Source of the DNA: Gemmatimonas phototrophica
Lineage (GTDB): Bacteria > Gemmatimonadota > Gemmatimonadetes > Gemmatimonadales > Gemmatimonadaceae
DNA length: 43,461 nucleotides
Reading direction: 5' to 3'
Assembly: GCA_945869195.1 (NCBI GenBank)
Contig: CAMBNV010000012.1
Coordinates: 1-43,461 of the forward strand
In this document: positions 5,001-14,100 of the stretch, piece after piece
Layout of the letters: each line of letters opens with the position of its first letter
Numbering within the stretch: the stretch's first letter is position 1
Program-made: the position numbers and the translations under genes
Notes under the pieces: generated by a model
Told to the model about the DNA's origin: nothing
Databases searched by the model: none
Seen by the model: the letters and a program-made list of their open reading frames with translations, nothing else

Positions 5001-7717
5001 GCGGCGCCCGCAAGGGCCGCGCGCACGATCTCGGCCGCCACAAGCGGCATCGTAGTCACTTGTTCGGCCGTCACTCCCGCCTGCGCCATGTGATCCTTGC
5101 CCCCACCCCGAATGCCGGTCTTGGTCGAGAGCGTCTTCACGATCCCACCAGCCGTCACACCCTTGGCGCGCAGGTCGTCGCTGACCACCACCACCAGTCC
5201 GCCCTTGTCGTCGCCGAAATCGGCGACCAGCACACCCACGCCACTGCCGAGCTGCTCGCGCACCACGTCGCCGAGCGCCTGCAGCTCCTTCATGCTCTCG
5301 GCCTTCACCACCTTCGCGAGCAGTTGCGCGCCGTTCACCGTCTCCACGCCCGCGAGCAGGTCGCCGCCCTGGCTCCCACCCCCACGCATCGCTTCGTCGA
5401 GCTTCTTCTCCAGCGCACGCTTCTCGCTGAGCAAGGCGTCGAGCCGCTTGCCGATCAGCTCGGGCGACACCGCATTCACCTTGAGCTTCTCAGCCACCTC
5501 GCCGAGCGCGCGTTCGCGGGTGCGCAGGAACTCGTACGCCCCCCGCCCCGTGACCGCCTCGATCCGCCGTACGCCCGCCGCAACCCCGCTCTCCGAGACG
5601 ATCCGCACGAGCGCGATCTGCCCGGTGTTCCGCACATGCGTCCCACCGCAGAGCTCGGTCGAGAGCCCCGCGATCTCCACCACACGCACCACGTCACCGT
5701 ACTTCTCGCCGAAGAGCGCCATGGCGCCCTGCCTGATCGCCTCCTGATACGGCTTCTCGGTCGTCCGCACGTCGACGTTCGCCCAGATCCCCTCGTTCAC
5801 CATCTGCTCGATCCGCTCCAACTGCTCGGGCCTGATCGGGCCATGATGCGAGAAGTCGAACCGCAACCGATCGGGCGCGACGAGCGAACCCGCCTGGTGG
5901 ACCTGCTCGCCGAGCACCTCGCGGAGCGCCGCGTGCAGCAGGTGCGTCGCGGTGTGGTTGCGCTCGGTGTCGTTGCGGCGCGTGCCGGGGACTCGCGCGC
6001 GCACCATCTCGAACTTCGGCTGCCCCGTCGCGACTCCGATCGCCGCCACGCGTCCGTCGATCTTGCGCACATCGGCGACGTCCAGACGCCAGCCACTGCC
6101 CACGATCTCGCCCAGGTCGGACACCTGCCCGCCCGACTCGGCATAGAACGGCGACTCGCGCAGCATCACGGCCACCTGTCCGTCCTCGAGCGTCTTGACC
6201 GCGGTCACGAGCGACTCGATCTCCACCTGGTCGTAGCCCACGAAGGCGCCCATGGCGGTCCCGCCGTCGGCGATGCTCCACGTGGCGATGTCGCGCAGTT
6301 CGTCGGCCGCTACGCTGAGCTTGCGCGACTTGCGATCCTCCTGCGACATCTTGCGCTGCCCGGCGAGCGCCCTCTCGAAGCCCGCGCTATCCACCCGGTA
6401 GCCGCGCTCGATCGCCATGAGCTCGGTCAGGTCGATCGGGAAGCCGAACGTGTCGTAGAGCTTGAACGCGTCCTCTCCGCTGATGATGCCGCGAAGGGCC
6501 GTGGAGCCCTGCGTCGATCCGGCGGGCGCGAGTTCCTCGAACCGAGTCAGGCCGCCCTCGATCGTCGCGAGGAACCGCTCTTCCTCAGCCCGCGTCGTCT
6601 CGATGATATGCTGGCGCCGCGCCGCGAGCTCGGGGAACTGCGTGCTCATCATATCAAGCACCTGCTCAACCACCTGCACGAGTGTCGGCTCACGGCGGCC
6701 CAGGAGCCACGCGTGGCGCACCGCACGTCGCAGGATGCGGCGCAGCACGTAGCCGCGCCCCTCGTTGCTCGGGAAGACACCGTCGGCGAGCAGGAAGCTC
6801 ACGGCACGCGCATGATCGGCGAGCACACGGTAGCTCGCCGAGTCGCTGTCGGCGTAGACGTACGGCTTCCCGACGATCCGCGACACCGTGTCGAGCAGCG
6901 GCCGGAACAGATCGGTGTGGTAGTTGTTCGCGACACCCTGCAGTACGGCCGCAATGCGCTCGAGTCCCGCGCCGGTGTCGACCGACGGCTTGGGAAGCGG
7001 CTGCAGTACGCCGTCCGGCTGCCGGTCGAACTGCATGAAGACGAGGTTCCAGATCTCGAGGAAACGCCCCGCTTCGGCCCCTTCCACGAACGCCGCCTCC
7101 GAGAACTCGGTGCGCGTGCGGTCGGTCCACTCGCCGGTCGCGCCTGCGGGGAACTCGAAGTCCTTCGCCATGTGCGCGAGATCGATGTAGATCTCGGTGC
7201 ACGGTCCGCAGGGGCCGGTATCGGCCATCTGCCAGAAGTTGTCCTTCTCACCCAGTCCGTAGATGCGGCTCGCTGCGATGCCGGTCACTTCGCGCCAGAG
7301 GCCGCGCGCCTCGTCGTCGTCCTTGTAGACCGTGACGCGGATATGCTCGACCGGGATCTTCAGCTCCTCGGTGACGAACTCCCAAGCGAAACGGATCGCG
7401 TCGCGCTTGAAGTAGTCGCCGAACGAGAAGTTGCCGAGCATCTCGAAGAAGGTGTGATGCCGGGCGGTGTGCCCCACCTGTTCGAGGTCGTTGTGCTTGC
7501 CGCCGGCACGTACGCACTTCTGGGAGGTCGTCGCGCGGCGGTTACCGTCGGGCGCTGGTTCCTGGCCCAGGAAGACCTTCTTGAACTGCACCATTCCCGC
7601 GTTGGTGAACAGCAGCGTCGGATCGTCCCCGGGGACCAGGGACGACGAGGGGCCCACCAGGTGCTGCTGGCGGGCGAAATAGGCGAGGAACCGGCTCCGG
7701 ATCTCTTCAGCGCGCAT
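4997..7717 (-). CDS. alaS: Alanine--tRNA ligase
   Basis: The 906-residue enzyme charges tRNA-Ala. The class II catalytic core opens with EIRSRFLAYF and has the motif-2-like region around TSQKCVRAGGKHNDLE. The editing domain carries the zinc-binding HTATH at about 586-590 and CGGTH at about 688-692. The C-terminal coiled coil and DHHA1 part end with GGGGKDHMAQAG. Length is typical (about 870-900). The ATG at 7717 is followed by the standard N-terminus. It heads an operon with the small gene at 4668. Two broken copies of its 3' end lie further along the same strand (3268-3312 and 1443-1575). Confidence 0.97.
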   Translation of the reverse strand: MRAEEIRSRFLAYFARQQHLVGPSSSLVPGDDPTLLFTNAGMVQFKKVFLGQEPAPDGNRRATTSQKCVRAGGKHNDLEQVGHTARHHTFFEMLGNFSFGDYFKRDAIRFAWEFVTEELKIPVEHIRVTVYKDDDEARGLWREVTGIAASRIYGLGEKDNFWQMADTGPCGPCTEIYIDLAHMAKDFEFPAGATGEWTDRTRTEFSEAAFVEGAEAGRFLEIWNLVFMQFDRQPDGVLQPLPKPSVDTGAGLERIAAVLQGVANNYHTDLFRPLLDTVSRIVGKPYVYADSDSASYRVLADHARAVSFLLADGVFPSNEGRGYVLRRILRRAVRHAWLLGRREPTLVQVVEQVLDMMSTQFPELAARRQHIIETTRAEEERFLATIEGGLTRFEELAPAGSTQGSTALRGIISGEDAFKLYDTFGFPIDLTELMAIERGYRVDSAGFERALAGQRKMSQEDRKSRKLSVAADELRDIATWSIADGGTAMGAFVGYDQVEIESLVTAVKTLEDGQVAVMLRESPFYAESGGQVSDLGEIVGSGWRLDVADVRKIDGRVAAIGVATGQPKFEMVRARVPGTRRNDTERNHTATHLLHAALREVLGEQVHQAGSLVAPDRLRFDFSHHGPIRPEQLERIEQMVNEGIWANVDVRTTEKPYQEAIRQGAMALFGEKYGDVVRVVEIAGLSTELCGGTHVRNTGQIALVRIVSESGVAAGVRRIEAVTGRGAYEFLRTRERALGEVAEKLKVNAVSPELIGKRLDALLSEKRALEKKLDEAMRGGGSQGGDLLAGVETVNGAQLLAKVVKAESMKELQALGDVVREQLGSGVGVLVADFGDDKGGLVVVVSDDLRAKGVTAGGIVKTLSTKTGIRGGGKDHMAQAGVTAEQVTTMPLVAAEIVRAALAGAA

Positions 7718-7882
7718 GTCGTTGCAACATAACCGTTTGCGCTCGGACCGACAATATGGAGTCTGGGGGCGCGCGCCTTACCGACGTCGAGCCAGGTGCT
7801 TAACATTGTGACGGAATATGCATCTGTGCGTGTATCATGAGCGTCCTACCGGATCACTGCTTCTTTCACCACTCGCAACCCC

Positions 7883-9772
7883 ATGCCCAACCGCTACTTC
7901 CTGCTGCTCGACGGCCTCCTGCTCGCGCTGGCCCCCCTGCTCGCACTGTTGCTGCGACTCGAGGGCACCGCCGGGCTCGGTAGCTACGCCGAGCCGCTGC
8001 TCTGGTTCACCCTCCTCATGCTCCCGATCAGCCTTGCGATCGCCTGGCGCACAGGTCTCTACCGCTGTGCCTGGCGGTACGCCAGCATCAGCGAGCTCGA
8101 GCGAATCCTCCTCGCAGGGATCAGCATCACCGTTGTCGCTACGGTCATGAACTTCGGTCTGCAGGCGGTTGGGACCCTTCAGCGCCTGCCGCTGTCCGTC
8201 ATCGCGATTGACGTGATGCTCACCTTTATGGTGCTCGCGGGGCCGCGCCTTGGAGCTCGCGCACTGCACCTCCGGCGCCGGCGGGGCGGCGCAGCGGTCC
8301 GCACAATCGTTGTAGGCGCCGGCGGCGCCGGTCAGATGGTAGCCCGTGAGGCCACTCTCGGCGACCAAATACAGTTCACCGTCGTCGGGTTCGTCGACGA
8401 CGACCCCCGGAAACTCGGCCAGATGGTAAACGGGGTCCGCGTCGTCGGACGGGTCGACGAGCTGCCGCGCTTGGTGCGCGAACTGGGCATCCAGGAAGTC
8501 ATCATCGCCATGCCCTCGGCTCGGGGCCTGGCAATCCGGCGCATCGTGGAGTTGGCATCAGGCGTCGGCGTGCGTACGGTCACCGTGCCGAGTCTCGCCG
8601 ATCTCGTCTCGGGGAGAATCGAGTACAACGCGCTGCGGCCCATCGAGATTCAGGATCTCCTGCGCCGCGCCCCGATTGCCACCGACCTCTCGAAAGTCCG
8701 GGTCCTCGCCCAGGCGCGCACAGTGATGGTGACCGGTGCCGGCGGTAGCATCGGATCGGAGCTCTGTCGGCAGATCGCGGCGCTCCAGCCGCAGCTGCTC
8801 GTCATCCTCGACCACTCCGAGAATCAGGTGTTCGAGGTGGAGGCGGAACTCCGACGCCGATTCCCCCTGCTCGCGATCGCTCCCGTCATCGCCGACATCC
8901 GCGACGAACAGCGCATCAATGAGATCTTTGAGCGCTTCGTTCCGTTCGCCGTCTTCCATGCGGCAGCACACAAGCATGTGCCGCTCATGGAGGAGAATGT
9001 CGTCGAGGCCATCACCAACAATGTGCGCGGAACCCGCACCGTCGTCGACGCCGCCGTAGCTCACGGAACGACGCACTTCGTGCTGATCTCCACCGACAAG
9101 GCCGTGCGCCCGACATCGATCATGGGGGTGACCAAGCGTCTCGCTGAGTTGATTGTGTGTGAGGCCGCCGAGCGGACAGCGCAGAACTTCGTCGTCGTCC
9201 GCTTCGGCAATGTGCTCGGATCGCGCGGCTCGGTCGTGCCGACCTTTTTGGAACAGATCGCCCGCGGCGGCCCTATCACCGTCACGCATCCGGAGATGCG
9301 CCGCTACTTCATGACAATCCCGGAGGCGGTCCAGCTCGTGTTGCAGGCTGGCGCCCAGGGGACGGGCGGTGAGCTATTCGTCCTGGATATGGGCGAGATG
9401 GTGCGGATTGCCGATCTGGCGCGTGACCTCATTCGGCTGTCGGGGCTCGAAGAGGGCGCGGACATTGAGATCCGGTACACCGGGATGCGTCCCGGCGAAA
9501 AGCTCTACGAGGAACTCCTCGTTGGGCACGAGGATGTGCGCCCGACGGAGCATCCGAAGGTGATGCGTGCGCTCGCAGTCGCTACCGATCTGGGGTTGGT
9601 AACGCGGATCGACGACCTCCTGCGATATGTCGCGCTTCATCCCTCCTCCCCCGACGAGAGCGCCTTGCGCTCGGCCCTCATCGCACTCGTCCCCGACTTC
9701 ATCGCGGCGACTCCCCAGCAGGACGTCCTGCCGCTGGCGAAGCGGCCATCGGGGGGCAATCGACGGCGCTGA
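7883..9772 (+). CDS. Membrane-bound nucleotide-sugar 4,6-dehydratase (CapD/WbpM/PglF type)
   Basis: The 629-residue protein starts with about four membrane segments (residues about 5-120). A first Rossmann domain follows (VGAGGAGQM near 140), then the catalytic extended-SDR domain with TGAGGSIGSE at about 283-292. STDKAV near 402 and MGVTK at 414-418 mark the active site of the WbpM/PglF group. These enzymes remove water from UDP-GlcNAc-type sugars at the inner membrane to feed capsule, O-antigen or glycoprotein glycans. It is divergent from alaS with a 165-base gap. A collapsed relative of this gene lies at 286-547. The exact substrate cannot be read from sequence. Confidence 0.92.
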   Translation: MPNRYFLLLDGLLLALAPLLALLLRLEGTAGLGSYAEPLLWFTLLMLPISLAIAWRTGLYRCAWRYASISELERILLAGISITVVATVMNFGLQAVGTLQRLPLSVIAIDVMLTFMVLAGPRLGARALHLRRRRGGAAVRTIVVGAGGAGQMVAREATLGDQIQFTVVGFVDDDPRKLGQMVNGVRVVGRVDELPRLVRELGIQEVIIAMPSARGLAIRRIVELASGVGVRTVTVPSLADLVSGRIEYNALRPIEIQDLLRRAPIATDLSKVRVLAQARTVMVTGAGGSIGSELCRQIAALQPQLLVILDHSENQVFEVEAELRRRFPLLAIAPVIADIRDEQRINEIFERFVPFAVFHAAAHKHVPLMEENVVEAITNNVRGTRTVVDAAVAHGTTHFVLISTDKAVRPTSIMGVTKRLAELIVCEAAERTAQNFVVVRFGNVLGSRGSVVPTFLEQIARGGPITVTHPEMRRYFMTIPEAVQLVLQAGAQGTGGELFVLDMGEMVRIADLARDLIRLSGLEEGADIEIRYTGMRPGEKLYEELLVGHEDVRPTEHPKVMRALAVATDLGLVTRIDDLLRYVALHPSSPDESALRSALIALVPDFIAATPQQDVLPLAKRPSGGNRRR

Positions 9773-9776
9773 TCGC

Positions 9777-10565
9777 TCAGCCGGGAAGAACGCTCCCGCC
9801 GTTCACATTGAACACCTCGCCCACGACGTGGCGAGCGCCCGGCATGCAGAGCGCCACCGCCGCCCAGGCGATGTCCTCGGGACTGGCCACATGCCCGTTT
9901 GGGATCCCCGCCTCGACGCGCGCCCTGCCGCCCTTGGCGAACGGGAGCAGACACATCTCGGTGTCGACCCACCCCGGGGCGACGGCGTTCACGGTGATCC
10001 CGCGGCCCGCAAGCTCGATCGCCTGGCTCTTCACGAACGAGATCATCGCCCCCTTGCTGGCGGCGTAGTCCGCGTGGAAGGACTCGCCGCGCTGCCCCGC
10101 CGTCGAGGCGATATGCACAATCCGGCCACCGTCACCAATGACGCGGGCGGCGGCACGCGAAACGTGAAACATCGCATCGACGTTCTCGCGCATCGTCCGG
10201 TGCCAGCGTTCGTCGGCCATCTCGTGGACCGGGACCTCCTCGGGGGGCCAGATCCCCGCACTATGGATCATCAGGTCGACGCCGCCGAACGCGCTGACGG
10301 CTTCGGCGATCAGTCGATCCGCACCGGACGCATCACCGAGGTCGGCGGCGACCGCAGTTGCCTGAACGCCCCGGCGGCGCAGCTCCTCGGCCAACGAGTC
10401 GGCCTCCGCGGACCGTGCGCGATAGCCGATGCAGACGTCGGCACCGAAGTCGGCAAGGAGGCGGGAGATGGCGGCCCCGATGCCGCGCGAGCCACCGGTC
10501 ACGACGGCGCGTCTGCCGGCCAACGAGAACGGAGCGGGGATCGAGCGAATCTGGGGGCTTGTCAT
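9777..10565 (-). CDS. SDR-family NAD(P)-dependent oxidoreductase
   Basis: A 262-residue classical short-chain dehydrogenase. The cofactor loop is TGGSRGIG, a structural motif reads HSAG (NNAG in most relatives), and the catalytic set is IASTAG (Ser) with YAASK (Tyr, Lys). The C-terminus, VFNVNGGSVLPG, is FabG-like. It could reduce a 3-oxoacyl or sugar substrate; the family is too broad to choose. Its ATG overlaps the stop of the outer-membrane-type gene upstream (ATGA), and it converges on the capD-like gene with only 4 bases between the stops. Confidence 0.88.
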   Translation of the reverse strand: MTSPQIRSIPAPFSLAGRRAVVTGGSRGIGAAISRLLADFGADVCIGYRARSAEADSLAEELRRRGVQATAVAADLGDASGADRLIAEAVSAFGGVDLMIHSAGIWPPEEVPVHEMADERWHRTMRENVDAMFHVSRAAARVIGDGGRIVHIASTAGQRGESFHADYAASKGAMISFVKSQAIELAGRGITVNAVAPGWVDTEMCLLPFAKGGRARVEAGIPNGHVASPEDIAWAAVALCMPGARHVVGEVFNVNGGSVLPG

Positions 10566-11197
10566 TCGCGGAGACTAGTCGCCGTAGACCGTGGCGGCAA
10601 TCCGATCGACAGCCCCGTTCGGTAGGGCAGAATCTCTCCACTGATGTTCCACAGCTTGGCACCATCCACCCGCGAGCCGGTCAGTCGGTCATAGCTCTTA
10701 TAGAGCGACTGCACCGTGCCCCCACCCAGGTACGCGTCAACAACCCACCCGCGACGCGTGCGCCAGGCATGGCCAACGCTGCCGCCCACCATGAAGTTCG
10801 CGCCCTCATGATAGATCGTCGAATCGCGATAGTCCCATCGCTGAATCTGGAAAGCACCCAAACCCGCGTGAACGGCCGCGTACCATCCGTCGGCAGCGCG
10901 ACCGCGATAGGCGCGCCATTCGGCGGTGCCGACGACGAAGTAGAGCGGGAATCCTTCGACGCTCGCCCAGGGCGAGACCAGCATATCCCATTGGAAGGTG
11001 CGGCCAGTCCGGGCAAGTGGACGCTCGACGCCAATGCTTGGGATTCCTAAGAGCGTGGAGGCGCCGATTTTGATCCGGTGACTCGCCGCGGTCGCATCGC
11101 CGGCCACGGAGCTACCGTCGGTCCGCTGGGCAACGAGTCCGCCGAGCGGTACGGTCGTGAGGGCGCAGATCGCGATGAAGTGGCGCAAGGTGTGCAT
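10562..11197 (-). CDS. Predicted exported outer-membrane-type beta-barrel protein
   Basis: Starting at the ATG at 11197 gives a 211-residue protein with a clear signal peptide: MHTLRHFIA, a hydrophobic core, then a VAQ cleavage-like end. The mature part has alternating aromatic and glycine-rich strands (WRAYRGRAADGWYAAVHAG and then WVVDAYLGGG) typical of small outer-membrane barrels. It resembles the DUF3575 type, which I state tentatively. A longer frame opens upstream at 11233, but the signal peptide decides the start. It is translationally coupled to the SDR gene. Role unknown. Confidence 0.65.
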   Translation of the reverse strand: MHTLRHFIAICALTTVPLGGLVAQRTDGSSVAGDATAASHRIKIGASTLLGIPSIGVERPLARTGRTFQWDMLVSPWASVEGFPLYFVVGTAEWRAYRGRAADGWYAAVHAGLGAFQIQRWDYRDSTIYHEGANFMVGGSVGHAWRTRRGWVVDAYLGGGTVQSLYKSYDRLTGSRVDGAKLWNISGEILPYRTGLSIGLPPRSTATSLRE

Positions 11198-11275
11198 GCG
11201 AGGAACTTCACTCCGTGCGGCACCACCTGCCACCCCTCCATACCCGGCCTGATCGCCTGCTGCGACACCATCCGC

Positions 11276-11962
11276 TCACTCCTCCTTGAGCGCCTGCCTT
11301 GCCGCGCGCGCTGCCTCGCCGATTCCAAATCCACGGCGCACGAGCCACCCGACCAGGCGTCGGTACGCCACCGCAGGCTCGAGCGACCGCAACGATTTCG
11401 CGCGCCGCCCCGCGGCCGCGTCAAGCGTGAGCTGCTCCGACTCCCGAGCCTCCTCGTCGCGTGGGCCGATCACACGGTCGACCAGAGCAGACTCGACGCC
11501 GCGCCGCCTGAGCTCGGACACGGTGCGCCTAAAACCGAACCCGCGCGCGCGAGCAGGTCCCTCGGCGTATGCGCGAGCGTACGCCTCGTCGTCGAGCAGG
11601 CCGAGTGCGAGGAGCCGTTCACAGGCGCACGAGATCGCCTCCGGCGAGTGATCGCGCTGTTTCAGGTACCGCTCCAACTCGCGCTGCGAGCGCCCTTTCC
11701 GGGCGAGTGCATCCAGCGCCTTGTCGTAGCAGAAGGTCGCGGCGCTCGCCTCGAGTAGGCGCGCCACCACCTCGGCGCTCAGCGCCCGGCCTACGGCCAG
11801 CGCGAGCTCGCTGATCGTCTCGACTCCGACCGGCGTCACCGGTATACCACCGATCTCGACCGTGTAGCGCCCAGCCCGCCTCGGCGACTCGCGAACGGCG
11901 GTCACGGGGCCAGCCTCAGGGCGCGGGGGGGGCGCGGAGTTCCGCGACGGCATCGCCCTCAT
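11276..11962 (-). CDS. recX: Regulatory protein RecX
   Basis: The RecX-type helical repeats are recognisable: YDKALDALARKGRSQRELE, then LLDDEAYARAYAE, and a C-terminal AYRRLVGWLVRRGF. RecX binds RecA filaments and limits recombinase activity. The frame is open to 12115, but the stretch upstream of residue 52 looks non-coding. I start at the ATG at 11962, which overlaps the stop of the preceding remnant (ATGA), giving 228 residues. The N-terminal 20 residues are Pro-rich. Its position just downstream of recA is the common arrangement. Confidence 0.85.
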   Translation of the reverse strand: MRAMPSRNSAPPPRPEAGPVTAVRESPRRAGRYTVEIGGIPVTPVGVETISELALAVGRALSAEVVARLLEASAATFCYDKALDALARKGRSQRELERYLKQRDHSPEAISCACERLLALGLLDDEAYARAYAEGPARARGFGFRRTVSELRRRGVESALVDRVIGPRDEEARESEQLTLDAAAGRRAKSLRSLEPAVAYRRLVGWLVRRGFGIGEAARAARQALKEE

Positions 11963-12177
11963 GGGCCACTCACACTGAACATCGCCTCGAGCGCGAGTCG
12001 CGTACGGCGCTTGACCATCGGTTCGTCGTAGTAAGGCTCGCCGATCGCGAGCGCCGAGGCCAGGAGATACTGCGGCTGTGCGACGAAGACTCGGAGATGC
12101 GGCAGGTCGAGCCACGGATCGTACCGACCGCGCTCGGCGAGGAAGCGAAGGGCGACTTTCTGCGGCGGCGAGGAAGA
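11959..12177 (-). pseudogene. Truncated gene remnant between recA and recX
   Basis: About 65 codons look like real protein: KVALRFLAERGRYDPWLDL, then LRVFVAQPQYLLASALA, ending EAMFSVSGP. The VFVAQPQYLLA stretch is reminiscent of DUF6036/AbiEii-like nucleotidyltransferases, which usually have a similar 'VFVA.PEYLLA' segment; this is a weak resemblance. No convincing start exists, because the upstream frame runs through the recA terminator-like hairpin. It is best read as a 5'-truncated remnant, though its stop overlaps the recX start, so it may still be translated. Confidence 0.4.
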
Positions 12178-12178
12178 G

Positions 12179-12257
12179 AAAAACGTCGGGGGTGGATCCG
12201 AGTGGAACGGCGGGGATTCCGGGCCCCGACGACTCACTGCAGATCGCACCCCCGACG
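12179..12257 (-). terminator. Terminator-like structure after recA
   Basis: Just after the recA stop the transcript has CGTCGGGGGTG (12257-12247) and, 52 bases later, the perfect complement CACCCCCGACG (12194-12184), followed at once by five T residues. The loop holds an inner CGGGG/CCCCG hairpin. The 11-base outer stem plus T-run fits a branched intrinsic terminator or an attenuator that would lower recX expression relative to recA. Confidence 0.55.
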
Positions 12258-12268
12258 CACTACCGGTC

Positions 12269-13309
12269 CTACTCGTCCGTCTCTGACTCGGCGACCACCT
12301 TATTGATCCCGAGCACCGTCTTGACCTTCTCCTCGATCTCCGCCATCACCGCCGGATTGTCCTTCAGGAACATCTTGGCATTCTCGCGGCCCTGCCCGAT
12401 CCGCTGCGTGCCATAGCTGTACCAGGCGCCCGACTTCTCGATGATGCCCGACTCTGACCCAATGTCGACCAGCAGCGAGGCATGCGAGATCCCTTCGGCG
12501 TACATGATGTCGAACTCCGCCTGCTTGAACGGCGGCGCGACCTTGTTCTTCACCACCTTCACACGGACGTGCGACCCGATCACATCCTCCTTCTCCTTCA
12601 CCGGACCGATGCGGCGGATGTCGAGCCGCAGTGAGGCGTAGAACTTGAGTGCCTTGCCACCGGTGGTCGTCTCGGGGTTGCCGAACATCACCCCGATCTT
12701 CTCACGCAGCTGGTTGATGAAGATCACCGAGCAGTTCGATCGGGCGATGGCACCGGTGAGCTTGCGGAGCGCCTGGCTCATGAGCCGGGCCTGCAACCCC
12801 ATGTGCGACTCACCCATCTCCCCCTCGATCTCGGCCTTCGGCACCAGCGCCGCCACCGAGTCGATCACGATCACGTCCACAGCGCCGGAGCGTACGAGGA
12901 TCTCGCAGATCTCCATCGCCTGCTCCCCGGTGTCGGGCTGCGACACGAGGAGCTTATCGATATCCACGCCCAACTTCCCGGCGTAGTCGGTGTCCAATGC
13001 ATGTTCGGCGTCGATGAAGGCCGCCGTCCCACCCTGCTTCTGCGCATTCGCGACGACGTGCAAGCAGAGCGTCGTCTTGCCGCTGCTCTCGGGACCGTAG
13101 ATCTCGGTGACACGCCCCCGAGGAATCCCCCCCACCCCGATCGCCGCATCGAGATTGATCGCGCCCGTCGGGATCGCGTCGATCTTCACTCGGAAACCAT
13201 CGGCGCCCATTTTCATGATCGCGCCTTTGCCGAACGCCTTCTCGATCTGCGATACCGCGAGTCCCAACGCCTTATTGCGGTCCGCCTGCTGTGCTGCCGT
13301 CGTAGCCAT
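12269..13309 (-). CDS. recA: Recombinase RecA
   Basis: The 346-residue RecA has Walker [10 protein letters not shown], Walker [13 protein letters not shown], the L2-loop region with [19 protein letters not shown] and the acidic tail ESETDE. It polymerises on single-stranded DNA for strand exchange and triggers LexA self-cleavage. I use the ATG at 13309; a TTG directly before it is less likely. A GTTC-N7-GTTC direct repeat about 90 bases upstream is a candidate LexA site. A strong hairpin follows the gene before recX. Confidence 0.98.
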   Translation of the reverse strand: MATTAAQQADRNKALGLAVSQIEKAFGKGAIMKMGADGFRVKIDAIPTGAINLDAAIGVGGIPRGRVTEIYGPESSGKTTLCLHVVANAQKQGGTAAFIDAEHALDTDYAGKLGVDIDKLLVSQPDTGEQAMEICEILVRSGAVDVIVIDSVAALVPKAEIEGEMGESHMGLQARLMSQALRKLTGAIARSNCSVIFINQLREKIGVMFGNPETTTGGKALKFYASLRLDIRRIGPVKEKEDVIGSHVRVKVVKNKVAPPFKQAEFDIMYAEGISHASLLVDIGSESGIIEKSGAWYSYGTQRIGQGRENAKMFLKDNPAVMAEIEEKVKTVLGINKVVAESETDE

Positions 13310-13645
13310 CAACGCCTCGGATGGTCCTGCCTGTAACGTCGGCAGCGCCGACTTGTGAAGGGAATCTACCCCGTACCTGAGACGGGGCCACCCCGAACGA
13401 ACTGCGAAAGAACAGTGGAGTGCTGCAACCAGCTGTATACCGAACAGATGGCGAAAGTAGCGCCAGGAAGCAAGCCCCAGAACGCCACAGGCAAAAATGA
13501 TGGCGATAGGCCATTATGTGATTACGGCGATGCAGTTTTCAACATTTAGCTAACTACTTACCTGCCAATACTTAACGCCTGTGAAACGCTGTAGAACTCT
13601 GTGGGTATGATTTGGATTTACTGTAAGTTATCAACACCTCCGCCG
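13310..13645. other. 336-base intergenic region between yraN and recA
   Basis: No gene is visible. The half nearest recA (13310-13460) is GC-rich and carries the LexA-like repeat. The half nearest yraN (13500-13640) is clearly AT-richer than the surroundings and holds TTTTCAACA and TTATCAACA, each near the DnaA-box consensus, but only two such strings. It most likely contains the recA promoter. I could not fix a confident -35/-10 pair. Confidence 0.6.
13399..13413 (-). promoter_or_regulatory. LexA-like direct repeat upstream of recA
   Basis: On the recA coding strand the sequence is GTTC, seven bases, GTTC (13413-13399), with a further GTTC directly after it (13398-13395). GTTC-N7-GTTC is the LexA operator known from Alphaproteobacteria. 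It lies 90 bases upstream of the recA ATG, where an SOS operator is expected. Whether this organism's LexA uses this motif is not known from the window. Confidence 0.5.
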
Positions 13646-14014
13646 TCAGCGAGCAATCTGAAACGCATCCTCGACATGCTTCACTGATACGCGTTCGCCC
13701 TCGATCAGCACCCCCACCACGTCGAATCGATACGATTCCTCGGCGCGCCCGTGGCGATCGATCCAGACGTGAGCGCTCTTCGCAAGCTCGCGCTGCTTCT
13801 GAAAATTCACGGCCTCGACCGGATCGCCGAACGCCGCGCCTGATCGCGCCTTCACTTCGACGAATGCGATGAGCGCGTCGCGCTCGGCGACGAGGTCGAT
13901 GTCGCGGCGGCCGTTGCGAAAGCGGCGATAGACGATCCGCCACCCTTTGCGCCGGAGCCACCGCGCGGCGATCTGCTCACCGAGCAGGCCCAGGCGTTGG
14001 TTGTGATTCGTCAT
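13646..14014 (-). CDS. yraN: YraN/UPF0102 family protein (nuclease fold)
   Basis: A 122-residue protein of the UPF0102 family. It has the characteristic GEQIAARWLRRKGWRI opening, RRDIDLVA and FVEVKAR. The Asp, Glu and Lys in the last two form a PD-(D/E)XK-like nuclease site related to Holliday-junction resolvases. Its cellular role is not established. I start at the ATG at 14014 (MTNHNQR); two codons further upstream are possible. The recA promoter region lies downstream. Confidence 0.85.
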   Translation of the reverse strand: MTNHNQRLGLLGEQIAARWLRRKGWRIVYRRFRNGRRDIDLVAERDALIAFVEVKARSGAAFGDPVEAVNFQKQRELAKSAHVWIDRHGRAEESYRFDVVGVLIEGERVSVKHVEDAFQIAR

Positions 14015-14100
14015 GACGCACAAGCTAGGAGCCGGCGCCGCGCCTCCAGCACCCGGATGCCGCAGGCGTCATCGTCGCCATTCGCGGCGCTACCGCGACC

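Noticed and set aside
5060-7732. Very long plus-strand reading frame of about 890 codons
   Set aside because: It is the mirror of alaS on the other strand, rich in Arg/His/Leu with no domain, a usual artefact of high-GC coding DNA.
7718-7882. Promoters for alaS and the capD-like gene in the divergent gap
   Set aside because: TTGTGA and TATCAT strings exist, but the spacing of 21 bases is too long and no better pair was found.
12178-12249. N-terminal part of the small frame between recA and recX
   Set aside because: It runs through the hairpin and T-run behind recA and reads as Ser/Pro-rich noise, so it is treated as non-coding.
13399-13413. Actinobacterial/Firmicute-type palindromic SOS box (CGAAC-N4-GTTCG) at recA
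   Set aside because: The GAAC strings all lie on the same strand as direct repeats; no inverted partner is present.
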